NCBI GenBank assembly: GCA_030146155.1
Contig: JASLCF010000207.1
Span: 1 to 15,031 of the forward strand
Source: Savagea sp.
Lineage (GTDB): Bacteria > Bacillota > Bacilli > Bacillales_A > Planococcaceae
Direction of reading: 5' to 3'
DNA: 15,031 nucleotides
The notes under the pieces: model-generated
Database searches by the model: none
What the model saw: the letters and a program-made list of their open reading frames with translations, nothing else
Told to the model about the DNA's origin: nothing
Shown: positions 6,946-14,972 of the stretch, one piece after another
Layout of the letters: each line of letters starts with the position of its first letter
How positions within the stretch are numbered: position 1 is the stretch's first letter
Translations under genes and position numbers: made by a program

Positions 6946-7866
6946 TTATTCATCAAACTGGTAAAGTGGGGTACTAAGATAACGTTCTCCATTAGAGGGT
7001 AACAAAGTCACTACGGTTTTCCCCTTCCCTAAACGCTTAGCCACTTGAAGTGCTGCATAAATCGCTGCTCCTGATGATACGCCACCTAAAATACCTTCTT
7101 CTTTAGCTGCACGTCGCGCATAAGTGTATGCATCATCACTTTTAACTTTCATAATCTCGTTATACACTTCTCCATCTAATACGTCTGGTACAAATCCCGC
7201 TCCGATTCCTTGAATTTTGTGACTCCCCGCTTCTTCTCCAGATAAAACTGCGGACTCTGCAGGTTCAATTGCAATAATTTCAACTTCAGGAAACTTCGCC
7301 TTGAGTACTTGACCAACTCCCGTAATTGTTCCACCTGTGCCTACTCCAGCTAGAAATGCATCTACCTGTGGCAATGCTTCTATAATTTCCGGACCTGTTG
7401 TTAGACGATGAATTTCTGGGTTAGCTTCATTTTTGAATTGTTGTGGCATAAACCAACCTTTTTCTTGGACTAACTGTTCTGCTTTAGCAATTGCACCTTT
7501 CATTCCTTCACTTCCTGGTGTCAATACTAAATCCGCACCATAAGCTCTCAGTAAGTTACGACGCTCTAAGCTCATCGTGTCTGGCATTACTAAAATAGCT
7601 TGATATCCTTTCGCTGCAGCAATCATCGCCAAACCAATTCCCGTGTTTCCACTCGTCGGTTCAACAATAACACTTCCTTCTTTCAACTCTCCTGATTGTT
7701 CTGCTGCCTCTATCATCGCTAATGCAATTCGGTCTTTAACGCTAGAACCTGGATTAAAGTATTCTAACTTTACGTATACATCTGCATCTTCCGGACCCGT
7801 CATTCGATTTAATTTAACAAGTGGTGTTTTACCCACTAAGTCTGCAACTGATTGACCAATTCTCAT
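6946..7866 (-). CDS. cysK: Cysteine synthase A (O-acetylserine sulfhydrylase)
   Basis: This PLP enzyme makes cysteine from O-acetylserine and sulfide. The 306-residue protein shows the PLP lysine in NPGSSVKDR (K44), the substrate loop PTSGNTGIGLA (70-80), PQQFKN (141-146), HRLTTGPEI (153-161), the phosphate-binding loop GTGGT (176-180), QGIGAGFVP (219-227), GGVSSGAA (261-268) and the C-terminal SNGERYLST (291-299). It matches the B. subtilis CysK pattern nearly end to end, which favours CysK over cystathionine beta-synthase-like or CysM relatives. It has its own promoter and is closed by its own terminator, so it is a single-gene unit. In B. subtilis cysK is controlled by CymR together with CysK itself; I cannot confirm a CymR site here. 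Confidence 0.97.
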   Translation of the reverse strand: MRIGQSVADLVGKTPLVKLNRMTGPEDADVYVKLEYFNPGSSVKDRIALAMIEAAEQSGELKEGSVIVEPTSGNTGIGLAMIAAAKGYQAILVMPDTMSLERRNLLRAYGADLVLTPGSEGMKGAIAKAEQLVQEKGWFMPQQFKNEANPEIHRLTTGPEIIEALPQVDAFLAGVGTGGTITGVGQVLKAKFPEVEIIAIEPAESAVLSGEEAGSHKIQGIGAGFVPDVLDGEVYNEIMKVKSDDAYTYARRAAKEEGILGGVSSGAAIYAALQVAKRLGKGKTVVTLLPSNGERYLSTPLYQFDE

Positions 7867-7909
7867 CTCAACTCAACCTTTCTATTCCAACCTTTTTGAT
7901 ATGATTTAA

Positions 7910-7937
7910 ATTATACAAGTTTCCTCTTCAAAGTCAA
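7910..7937 (-). promoter_or_regulatory. cysK promoter
   Basis: On the minus strand TTGACT (7937-7932), a 16-base spacer and a perfect TATAAT (7915-7910) lie immediately after the upstream terminator. The leader to the cysK ATG is about 37 bases, too short for a T-box or SAM riboswitch. Confidence 0.8.
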
Positions 7938-7953
7938 CTCTTTTACTCGGATT

Positions 7954-7994
7954 TAAAACAAAAGGTCTGAACCCGAAGATTCAAACCTTTTGTT
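7954..7994 (-). terminator. Intrinsic terminator of the coaX-hslO-yacD-like unit
   Basis: On the minus strand a 15-bp stem (7994-7980 with 7971-7957; one G-T pair) encloses an 8-base loop containing TTCGGG and is followed by TTTT. The stem begins within the stop codon of the PrsA-like gene. Confidence 0.92.
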
Positions 7995-8938
7995 TATTCA
8001 TATATCCATTTTGCTTTAAATTCTTTCCAAAATGATTCTGGTCTTACTGTTGTTGGTAACTGATCCATTGCTAGCATTCTTGTAATTTGACCCTTAGCTT
8101 GATCAAAAGTAAAACTTTGTTCCTTCATTACTTCTTGCACAAGCACTAACGCATATGTTCCATTTTCTAAAGGGATAGCCGAACTTACTTTGCCTACCTT
8201 AGCTTTTTTAGCTGCACCAATTATCTTTTCATCTATTCGCTCAGTTTCCTCATTGATAAAACCAATGTCTCCCCCTAAATTAGAGGATCGATTATCAATC
8301 GAACGTTCTTTTGCAAGTAATTCAAAAGTAGAGCCTTCTTTTAATTCCTTTAAAACATCTTGTGCTTCCTCTTTTGTATCTACAATGATTAGTGACGTAC
8401 GATAAGACTCTGGCAAGCTATAAATAGACTGATTTTTATCGTAATAATTTCTTACCTCTGTTTCATCAATCACGATATCATTCGTTAATACTTTTTCTAA
8501 AATTAATTTAGATTTGATTTTAGGTTTCAATGTATCCGAATGATCTCCAATAGTTAGTTGGCGATCTGTTGCGGCGAGTAAAGAAAATTCTAACTCTACT
8601 TCTTGATCAGTCACTTCAATGCCATATTCTTTTGCAGCTGCTGCCATTACTTGTTCATTCACCATATGCAGAAGCGTTTCTTTACCTATTTCTTTTTCCA
8701 TAGCATGCATCCATTGTTCACGAGTAATAACAACATCTCCAACAGTTGCTACTTCTTCAGGAATTTCTTTTGTTTTATTCGGGAGAAGTAATAGGATGAT
8801 AAGCACTGCAATTATTAAAAATAACAAGCCAAATAAAAACAAGGCTGGCTTCATTTTTAAACGTCTATCTAACAAAGAAATCGGACGGCTCGATTCTTCG
8901 CCTTGAGTGACAGACTTATGATTTTGAATCCTGCTCAC
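7994..8938 (-). CDS. PrsA/YacD-like membrane-anchored foldase, parvulin-type
   Basis: This looks like the counterpart of B. subtilis YacD, by sequence pattern and by position between hslO and cysK. Counting from GTG 8938 (314 residues), about 28 charged N-terminal residues precede one membrane span (about 32-52, ALFLFGLLFLIIAVLIILLL). There is no lipobox cysteine, so it is a signal-anchored rather than a lipoprotein form. The outer part has a SurA/PrsA-like helical region (about 62-165) and a parvulin-like domain (about 178-268, with FELLAKERS and NLGGDIGF). The usual parvulin histidine (RHI/SHI) reads TSLII here, so prolyl isomerase activity is doubtful and a chaperone role is more likely. 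I chose GTG 8938 because AGGTGA lies five bases upstream; GTG 8947 is also in frame but has no good site. The gene overlaps the end of hslO. A weak hit to other SurA-like proteins cannot be excluded. Confidence 0.85.
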   Translation of the reverse strand: MSRIQNHKSVTQGEESSRPISLLDRRLKMKPALFLFGLLFLIIAVLIILLLLPNKTKEIPEEVATVGDVVITREQWMHAMEKEIGKETLLHMVNEQVMAAAAKEYGIEVTDQEVELEFSLLAATDRQLTIGDHSDTLKPKIKSKLILEKVLTNDIVIDETEVRNYYDKNQSIYSLPESYRTSLIIVDTKEEAQDVLKELKEGSTFELLAKERSIDNRSSNLGGDIGFINEETERIDEKIIGAAKKAKVGKVSSAIPLENGTYALVLVQEVMKEQSFTFDQAKGQITRMLAMDQLPTTVRPESFWKEFKAKWIYE

Positions 8939-9815
8939 GTGCCTCACCTAGAAATTGTTCTAACTGTTCTTTTGAGTATTCATATTTCTCCATACAGAAA
9001 TGACATTCTGCCTCTGCTTTACCGTCTTCTTCAATCATAGATGAAATCTCGTCTACTCCCAAACCGACGATTGCCTGTGCAAACCTCTCCTCTGAACATT
9101 GGCAAGTGAATGTGATATCTAATTGATCCACAAATTGAACATTGTCTTTACCGAGTACTTCTGTCAACATTTCTTCAGGTGTTAACCCTTCATCTACCAT
9201 TGTTGAAACAGGCTTCATCTCTGATAACGCTTGTTCTAATGCATCAATCGTTTCATCTGTAGCCCCAGGCATTACTTGTAAAATAAATCCTCCTGCTGCT
9301 TTCACTGTATTGTCAGGATTAACTAGAACGCCTAATGCTACTGCAGAAGGTACTTGTTCCGACACTACAAAATACTGTGTGAAATCTTCTGCTATTTCCC
9401 CGGAAATAATAGGCACTTGTCCTGTAAAGAAATCTTTTAATCCGATATCTTTAACAACAGATAACATGCCATCTGTTCCTACTACACCTCGGACATCTAG
9501 TTTGCCTGCTTCGTTTAACTCAACATGTGTTTGTGGATGCTGTGCATAGCCACGCACTTCTCCTTTACCGTTAGCATCTACAATAATCGCACCAATGGGT
9601 CCATTGCCTTCAATTTTAACAGTGAGTTTTTCCTCACCTTTCATCATTGCCCCCATCATTACTGCTGCTGTCATTGTACGACCTACTGCAGCTGTCGCTG
9701 TTGGCCAAGAATGATGACGTCGTTGCATTTCTCCTACTGTCGCTGTCGAGCGTACAGCGTAAGCGCGAATTGTTCCTTCATATGCTAATGCTTTTATTAA
9801 ATAATCTTTATCCAA
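8916..9815 (-). CDS. hslO: Hsp33 redox-regulated holdase chaperone
   Basis: Hsp33 is a cytoplasmic chaperone that is inactive while its C-terminal cysteines hold zinc, and is switched on by oxidation plus unfolding. The product from TTG 9815 is 299 residues. The N-terminal core shows RRHHSWPTATAAVGRTMTA and KIEGNGPIGAIIVDANGKGEVRGY; the zinc/redox switch is CQC (C238, C240) and CHFC (C271, C274), all four cysteines present. TTG 9815 is preferred because GAGGTGG precedes it and it gives the start M-DKDYLIKALAY, in line with M-DYLVKALAY of B. subtilis; an ATG at 9833 would add six residues but has no ribosome binding site. It overlaps the 3' end of the PrsA-like gene and almost touches coaX, so it belongs to one unit with both. 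Confidence 0.96.
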   Translation of the reverse strand: MDKDYLIKALAYEGTIRAYAVRSTATVGEMQRRHHSWPTATAAVGRTMTAAVMMGAMMKGEEKLTVKIEGNGPIGAIIVDANGKGEVRGYAQHPQTHVELNEAGKLDVRGVVGTDGMLSVVKDIGLKDFFTGQVPIISGEIAEDFTQYFVVSEQVPSAVALGVLVNPDNTVKAAGGFILQVMPGATDETIDALEQALSEMKPVSTMVDEGLTPEEMLTEVLGKDNVQFVDQLDITFTCQCSEERFAQAIVGLGVDEISSMIEEDGKAEAECHFCMEKYEYSKEQLEQFLGEAREQDSKS

Positions 9816-9825
9816 TTCTTCCACC

Positions 9826-10590
9826 TCATTCATTTCTTTGGTAAATCAAATGTAATCCTTTTAATGTTAAATAATCATCTACAATATCAATCGATGATGT
9901 TTCTTTCGCAATTAATGCAGCCAATCCCCCTGTCGCAATGACAGTAGGTTCTACTTTACTTGCTGCTTTCATTCTTGCTACGATTCCTTCAACTTGTCCA
10001 ACATAACCATAAACAATACCAGATTGCATGGCCCCCACTGTATTCGTTCCTACCACTCGTTCAGGAGTTTGCAATTCTACACGCGGTAATTTAGAAGCTC
10101 TATCGAATAAAGCCTCCATTGAGATTCCGATACCTGGAGCAATTGCGCCTCCCATATACTCCGACTTTTCATTAATATAGCAATACGTCGTAGCAGTTCC
10201 GAAATCCACAATAATTAACGGACTTCCGTAGGCTTCTATCGCCGCAACTGCATTCACGATACGATCAGCCCCTACTTCTTTAGGGTTATCATACTTAATA
10301 TTTAAACCCGTCTTGATTCCTGGACCTACAATTAATGGTTTTTGATTAAAATATTTCTTGCACATTTGTTCTAGAGGAAACATCACAGGTGGAACAACTG
10401 AAGAAATAATAATCCTTGTAATGTCCGAAAACTTTAAACCGACATGAGTAAACAATGACTTAACCGCCATGGCATACTCGTCCTCTGTTCGATGACGATA
10501 AGTTTCCATTCGCCAATGATGCTGTAATTCCCCTTGATGATAGACTCCTAGTACAATATTCGTATTTCCCGTATCTAAAACTAGTAACAT
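9826..10590 (-). CDS. coaX: Type III pantothenate kinase
   Basis: It phosphorylates pantothenate, the first step of CoA synthesis. Unlike the CoaA type, this ASKHA-fold form needs a monovalent cation and is not inhibited by CoA. The 254-residue sequence has the phosphate-binding DTGNTN (6-11), ISSVVPP (62-68), GPGIKTGL (89-96), the catalytic aspartate in GADRIVNA (D109), DFGTATTY (129-136), GGAIAPG (147-153), VGTNTVGAMQSG (180-191) and a TGGLA nucleotide loop (220-224). ATG 10590 is supported by GTGAGGG seven bases upstream. It is the first gene of the coaX-hslO-PrsA-like unit; candidate -10 elements lie within and below the inverted repeat upstream of it. Confidence 0.97.
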   Translation of the reverse strand: MLLVLDTGNTNIVLGVYHQGELQHHWRMETYRHRTEDEYAMAVKSLFTHVGLKFSDITRIIISSVVPPVMFPLEQMCKKYFNQKPLIVGPGIKTGLNIKYDNPKEVGADRIVNAVAAIEAYGSPLIIVDFGTATTYCYINEKSEYMGGAIAPGIGISMEALFDRASKLPRVELQTPERVVGTNTVGAMQSGIVYGYVGQVEGIVARMKAASKVEPTVIATGGLAALIAKETSSIDIVDDYLTLKGLHLIYQRNE

Positions 10591-10685
10591 GTTTTAGCCC
10601 TCACTTCGGTTTTCTTTTCAATTTATCATAATGTATTTATAAATCCTAGAGATATCTTCTACTTTCAAATTTCATAATAGAAAAA

Positions 10686-10794
10686 ATCACGAAAGCAAGA
10701 TATTGAAGCGACCGCTAAATTCTATCATAGCATTCGAATCTTCTGCTAGTTTTTAGATTTTAACGACGCGCTCTTTAATCAATGCTTTCGTGAT
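10686..10794 (-). terminator. 109-bp imperfect inverted repeat, probable ftsH terminator
   Basis: Perfect 12-bp arms ATCACGAAAGCA and TGCTTTCGTGAT (10794-10783 and 10697-10686 on the minus strand) are followed by TTTTTT, so this can end ftsH transcripts. The 85 bases between them also fold: GAGCG with CGCTT, TAAAATCTA with TAGAATTTA (one mismatch), TAGCA with TGCTA. The unit is a rod far longer than needed for termination. A small MITE-like element is an alternative; no target-site duplication is visible. Confidence 0.65.
10724..10732 (-). promoter_or_regulatory. Possible extended -10 promoter for coaX
   Basis: On the minus strand TGCTATGAT fits an extended -10 (TGnTATGAT) inside the inverted repeat; no -35 is seen. 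Another TATGAT (10630-10625) lies nearer to coaX, also without a good -35. One of them probably starts the coaX unit, but which cannot be decided from sequence. Confidence 0.35.
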
Positions 10795-10805
10795 ATCCTT
10801 GCTAA

Positions 10806-12833
10806 TTATGCTTTCGGATGTTGATCTTTGTCTTCATCTTCTTTTATGATTTCTTCATCTGTTGTGATTTCTTTCATATCTTGTTCATGAAGTTCTTTTG
10901 CATCTAATGACTCTTCTTGTAAAGGAGTTTCATCAGAGACTTCTACATCAATCGTTTGACCAGATGCTGTAGGTAACTCCTGTTCGTAAGCACGTTCAGG
11001 TAGTGTACCATGCTCTTCAAGGTGAAGAATCTGTTCACGATCTAACGTCTCTTCCTCTAATAGAGTCGTAGCAATTAACGTTAACAATTCTTTGCGTTCA
11101 AGTAAAATTTCACGTGTACGCTCGTATTGCTCTTTAATAATACGTTGTACTTCTTCGTCTATGATCGCAGCAATATTTTCTGAGTAAGCTTGTCCTGCTC
11201 CTATATCTCTACCTAAGAATACTTGGCTTTGAGATTGGCTAAATTGTACAGGACCAATCTTATCACTCATACCGTACTCAGTAACCATTGCTCTTGCAAT
11301 ACCTGTTGCCTGTTGGAAGTCATTATGAGCGCCTGTTGAAACGTCGCCATAAATGATATCTTCCGCCACACGTCCTCCTAATAAGCCAGCAATTTGATCT
11401 AATAGCTCGTTTTTCGTAATCAATCCACTGTCTTCCTTAGGTAACATTACAGCATATCCACCTGCTTTTCCGCGCGGAACGATGGTTACCTTATGAACGA
11501 TTCTTGCATCATCTAATGTTAACCCAATGACCACATGACCCGCCTCATGGAAAGCAACTGTATTACGTTCTTTGTCAGAAATCACTCGTGTTGTTTTCGC
11601 TGGACCTGCAATGACACGGTCCATTCCTTCATCAACATCTGACATGTCGATGGACGGTTTATTTAAGCGTGCTGCAACTAAAGCTGCCTCATTCAATAAA
11701 TTTTCTAAATCAGCTCCAGAGAAGCCTGGTGTTCTTTGAGCAATTGCTTTTAAGTTTACTGATTCGTGTAAAGGCTTATTTCTGGCATGTACGTGTAGTA
11801 CTGCTTCACGGCCTTTTACATCAGGCACGTTGACCATAATTCTACGGTCAAAGCGGCCTGGACGAAGTAATGCAGGATCTAATACATCTTCACGGTTAGT
11901 TGCCGCTACAATAATGATTCCTTCATTTCCTTCAAATCCATCCATCTCTACAAGCAATTGGTTCAGTGTTTGTTCTCGCTCATCGTTTCCGCCACCTACG
12001 CCTGCTCCACGTTGACGACCTACTGCATCAATCTCGTCAATGAAAACAATACATGGTGAATTCTTCTTCGCATTTTCGAATAAGTCACGTACTCGACTCG
12101 CTCCAACCCCGACAAACATTTCAACAAAGTCAGAACCAGAAATTGAGAAGAATGGAACGCCAGCTTCACCCGCTACAGCTCTTGCAAGTAAAGTTTTACC
12201 TGTACCAGGTGGTCCTACTAATAAAACTCCTTTAGGAATACGTGCCCCTAATTTAACAAACTTTCTAGAATCTTTTAGGAAATCTACTACTTCTACCAGT
12301 TCTGCTTTTTCTTCATCTGCTCCAGCTACATCATTAAAGCTAACTTTCTTTTGCTCATCTGTATGTAGTTTAGCTTTACTCTTACCAAAACTCATCGCAC
12401 GGCCAGCTCCACCGCCGCCACCTTGTGCTTGATTTAATAAGAAGAAGAATAAAATAATGATGATGATGAAAGGAAGTAAGCCGACAATAAATGTAGCGAA
12501 CATACTTTTCTCAGGACCTTTATGAACTGTGAATTTATGGCCATCTTTCGATTGATCGCGCACTAAATCCATGACATAAGTGTCATCCATCCTTACGTTT
12601 GTAACGAAGGTCTCACCTTTTTCAGCACCTTTTATTTTCCCCTTGACTTCATACACTAGCTGAACAGGTTGAAATTCTGCCTCTTCAACATTACCCTTTT
12701 CTAAAGCCACAATAAACTCATCATATCGAATAGGCTTTACTTTAGGATTCGGATTGTTTAACAAGTTAAAAACACCGACGAGTCCAACGAGTAAAAATCC
12801 GTAGATCAGTATATATCGCATCGTTCGATTCAT
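10806..12833 (-). CDS. ftsH: ATP-dependent zinc metalloprotease FtsH
   Basis: FtsH is a hexameric membrane AAA+ protease that degrades misfolded membrane proteins and short-lived regulators. The 675-residue protein has two membrane spans (about 7-25 and 111-134) around an extracytoplasmic domain, then a glycine-rich linker (138-144). The AAA domain has Walker A GPPGTGKT (207-214), the pore loop motif FVGVG (240-244), Walker B IVFIDEID (262-269) and the second region of homology ending in RPGRFDR (324-330). The protease domain has the zinc site HEAGH (429-433) and a third ligand aspartate in GAHNDFQQAT (D505). The C-terminal tail (about 625-675) is highly acidic and probably disordered. ATG is preceded by AGGAGG at nine bases. 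It stands between hpt and coaX, as in B. subtilis, with its own promoter. Confidence 0.99.
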   Translation of the reverse strand: MNRTMRYILIYGFLLVGLVGVFNLLNNPNPKVKPIRYDEFIVALEKGNVEEAEFQPVQLVYEVKGKIKGAEKGETFVTNVRMDDTYVMDLVRDQSKDGHKFTVHKGPEKSMFATFIVGLLPFIIIIILFFFLLNQAQGGGGGAGRAMSFGKSKAKLHTDEQKKVSFNDVAGADEEKAELVEVVDFLKDSRKFVKLGARIPKGVLLVGPPGTGKTLLARAVAGEAGVPFFSISGSDFVEMFVGVGASRVRDLFENAKKNSPCIVFIDEIDAVGRQRGAGVGGGNDEREQTLNQLLVEMDGFEGNEGIIIVAATNREDVLDPALLRPGRFDRRIMVNVPDVKGREAVLHVHARNKPLHESVNLKAIAQRTPGFSGADLENLLNEAALVAARLNKPSIDMSDVDEGMDRVIAGPAKTTRVISDKERNTVAFHEAGHVVIGLTLDDARIVHKVTIVPRGKAGGYAVMLPKEDSGLITKNELLDQIAGLLGGRVAEDIIYGDVSTGAHNDFQQATGIARAMVTEYGMSDKIGPVQFSQSQSQVFLGRDIGAGQAYSENIAAIIDEEVQRIIKEQYERTREILLERKELLTLIATTLLEEETLDREQILHLEEHGTLPERAYEQELPTASGQTIDVEVSDETPLQEESLDAKELHEQDMKEITTDEEIIKEDEDKDQHPKA

Positions 12834-12875
12834 TCACTTAATCCTCCTCATATCTATAACAAAAAACTATTGTAA

Positions 12876-12905
12876 ATCTTACCATATTTAATCCTTCCCC
12901 TACAA
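12876..12905 (-). promoter_or_regulatory. ftsH promoter
   Basis: On the minus strand TTGTAG (12905-12900), 18 bases, then TAAGAT (12881-12876) preceded by TGG, an extended -10. It sits 43 bases upstream of the ftsH start. No convincing terminator lies between hpt and ftsH, so some ftsH message may also come from tilS-hpt. Confidence 0.6.
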
Positions 12906-12940
12906 AGGATATGGTTTGATTTTTATAAAATCATTGGGGT

Positions 12941-13486
12941 TTAAAAAGAATAAATCTCTTTCTTCAACACGCCAATATATGGTAAGTTTCTATATTTTTC
13001 TGCATAGTCTAATCCATACCCAACGACAAATGCGTCAGGCACTTCAAATCCTGCATAGTCAGCTTTCAAGTCTACTTTTCGGCCAGATGGCTTATCAAGT
13101 AGCGTTACAATTTTGATTGAACGTGCTTTTCTATAATAAAGAAGGTCTACTAGATATTTTAATGTCTTCCCACTATCAATGATGTCTTCAATGATTAACA
13201 CATCTCTACCCTCTACACTTGTGTTTAAATCTTTAATAATTTTCACTTCACCAGAAGAGACTGTTGCATTCCCGTAACTTGACACATCCATAAAGTCAAA
13301 TTCTACGTAGACATCCATTTCTTTCATTAAATCACCCATGAATGGAATCGCGCCCTTTAAAATACCAATTGCTAAAGGATATTTATCAGCATACTCCTCT
13401 GTAATAATTGCTCCTAATTCTTTTACTTTCTCTTCAAGTTGTTCTCTTGAAATTAATACTTCCTGGATGTCTTTTTCTAACATCAT
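12941..13486 (-). CDS. hpt: Hypoxanthine phosphoribosyltransferase
   Basis: It salvages hypoxanthine (and often guanine) by joining it to PRPP, giving IMP or GMP. The gene is called hprT in B. subtilis. The 181-residue type I phosphoribosyltransferase has ILKGAIPFMGDL (42-53), the flexible-loop DVSSYG (67-72), the PRPP-binding LIIEDIIDSGKTL (97-109), LLDKPSGRK (129-137) and the purine-contact region VVGYGLDYAEKYRNLP (154-169). AAGGAG lies five bases before the first of two adjacent ATG codons; either could be used. It follows tilS by 10 bases, the arrangement typical of Bacillales, where HprT, TilS and FtsH are linked functionally. Confidence 0.97.
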   Translation of the reverse strand: MMLEKDIQEVLISREQLEEKVKELGAIITEEYADKYPLAIGILKGAIPFMGDLMKEMDVYVEFDFMDVSSYGNATVSSGEVKIIKDLNTSVEGRDVLIIEDIIDSGKTLKYLVDLLYYRKARSIKIVTLLDKPSGRKVDLKADYAGFEVPDAFVVGYGLDYAEKYRNLPYIGVLKKEIYSF

Positions 13487-13496
13487 ACTCTCTCCT

Positions 13497-14879
13497 TTAA
13501 ATGGGTTCTACTACGAGTGCGTAGCGATATTGACCATCAGTAGTCTGATTAATCTTTTCTGCAAATCTCAACTTCGGAACAATGATAACCTCTTTTGTCT
13601 GTGCATCTAAAATAAGCGGCCACATCTCACGTTGCTCTACGCCAATCTTCTCATCAATAAATAAACGAGCTATTTTCTTAGGTTGTTTCAACCCTTTCCA
13701 TTGCATTCGATCTCCTGGCTCTTTTGTACGAATAAGAAGCTGAGGTTGATTCAAATAGTATACGTATGCATCCGATGCATACTCTTCTAACTTTTCTACC
13801 TCAACTAAGCGAAACTTAAAGTCATTAAAAGAACATTGCTCATTTACACCTAAAATGACTTCAGGTGAGCGATGTGTGACTTGATGACAATTTTTCCGAT
13901 AAAAGTATGCCTTATGATATTCTCTTAACATGTGACGTTGTTCTGGAAGGTGAAGTTCTTTCGTTCCTTCTTCTTGAAGCAACTGTTGTTGAATGGATTG
14001 AATAAGGGCGGTTGAATAAGAAATGTGTTGTTGATTTGTATTGTAAAGATAATTCAATAGTAGTGTAATGATGCGTGTTTGTAAAGCAAAGGCCTCGTTT
14101 TTAAACAGACGACAATCGACAATTAATTCATCGTTTTTTTTCTTCAAAACGATTCGATTCAAACCTTGTTTAGCCAGCTCATTCAAATAAGCTTGGTCTG
14201 TCCTTAATTGTTCCGCTACAGTGTAGGTTTGAATAGCAAAATGCGGATCGATTTGTTGAACTTGCGGCAGTACCTTGTGCCGAACTGCATTTCGAATATA
14301 GTCTGTTGATTCATTCGACGGATCCTCCCTATGTTCTAATCGAGCGTATTCCGCATATTTTTCTAATTCCATCTTTTTATATTTCAATAAAGGACGAATC
14401 AGAAACCCTTGCTGTATTTTCCTTTCCACAACGATTCCAACAGGAATTTGAGCGCGTGCGAGTTGCATCCACACAGTCTCTGTAAAGTCGTCTAGATGAT
14501 GACCCGTCACAAGATGTGTATAATGATACTCTTTCATTATCAACTGAAAATAACGATATCTCTCGTTTCTGCAAACTTCTTGTATGTTCCCGCCATCATT
14601 CTCCACTATTTTAGGAATATTAATCCTTTGACTATAAAAAGGAACGCCATATTGTTTTGCCAGTTCCTCAACAAACTTTAAATCCCCATAGGACTGCTCA
14701 TCTCGTAACATATGATCGACATGTATGACCGCTAAATCAAAAGCTAATTCTCGTTGTGCTTCGGTTAATAAGTGGAGTAATACAACTGAATCTATACCAC
14801 CGGAACAAGCAACAAGTAATCGATTATCTTGATTTCCCCAGCCTTTACTTTTTAAAATCTCAATCATTTCTGTAAGCAT
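13497..14879 (-). CDS. tilS: tRNA(Ile)-lysidine synthase
   Basis: TilS attaches lysine to C34 of the tRNA-Ile with CAT anticodon, so that it reads AUA as isoleucine. It is essential in most bacteria. The 460-residue protein has the PP-loop ATPase motif SGGIDS (26-31), VIHVDHMLRDEQ (51-62), GHHLDDFTET (126-135), IRPLLKYKK (161-169) and REDPSNESTDYIRNAVRH (184-201), then the linker and C-terminal TilS domains (IRTKEPGDRM 383-392, KKIARLFIDEKI 401-412). The segment after GHHLDD reads MQLARAQIPVGIV, without the RG that is common in the family. AAGGTGA is well placed before the ATG. The gene lies divergent to a tRNA-Met gene. Confidence 0.97.
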   Translation of the reverse strand: MLTEMIEILKSKGWGNQDNRLLVACSGGIDSVVLLHLLTEAQRELAFDLAVIHVDHMLRDEQSYGDLKFVEELAKQYGVPFYSQRINIPKIVENDGGNIQEVCRNERYRYFQLIMKEYHYTHLVTGHHLDDFTETVWMQLARAQIPVGIVVERKIQQGFLIRPLLKYKKMELEKYAEYARLEHREDPSNESTDYIRNAVRHKVLPQVQQIDPHFAIQTYTVAEQLRTDQAYLNELAKQGLNRIVLKKKNDELIVDCRLFKNEAFALQTRIITLLLNYLYNTNQQHISYSTALIQSIQQQLLQEEGTKELHLPEQRHMLREYHKAYFYRKNCHQVTHRSPEVILGVNEQCSFNDFKFRLVEVEKLEEYASDAYVYYLNQPQLLIRTKEPGDRMQWKGLKQPKKIARLFIDEKIGVEQREMWPLILDAQTKEVIIVPKLRFAEKINQTTDGQYRYALVVEPI

Positions 14880-14913
14880 ATCATTTCACCTTCTATAATT
14901 TTAATAAAATGTA

Positions 14914-14942
14914 TTGACACTTTTCACTTTTCTATGTATGAT
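14914..14942 (+). promoter_or_regulatory. tRNA-Met promoter
   Basis: A consensus TTGACA (14914-14919), a 17-base spacer and TATGAT (14937-14942) give a near-ideal sigma-A promoter. Transcription would start near 14949, some 24 bases before the tRNA. Confidence 0.85.
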
Positions 14943-14965
14943 AGTCAATGTTGTTTGATATTCAA
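14938..14965 (-). promoter_or_regulatory. Candidate tilS promoter overlapping the tRNA promoter
   Basis: On the minus strand TTGAAT (14965-14960), 16 bases, then TATCAT (14943-14938). The -10 overlaps that of the opposite tRNA-Met promoter almost base for base. The leader to tilS would be about 52 bases. Confidence 0.5.
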
Positions 14966-14972
14966 ACATTTT

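Noticed and set aside
7867..7909. Possible riboswitch, T-box or CymR operator in the cysK leader
   Set aside because: The leader is only about 37 bases with no folded element, and I cannot match a CymR site with confidence.
10745..10805. Frame after ftsH on the minus strand reading ...SKDITKALIKERVVKI and stop, like a gene tail
   Set aside because: There is no start codon with a ribosome binding site, the frame opens only within ftsH, and the bases are better explained by the inverted repeat and terminator arm.
12917..12933. Perfect AT-rich hairpin TGATTTT/AAAATCA after hpt as a possible terminator
   Set aside because: No T-run follows on the minus strand and the stem is weak, so termination there is not supported.
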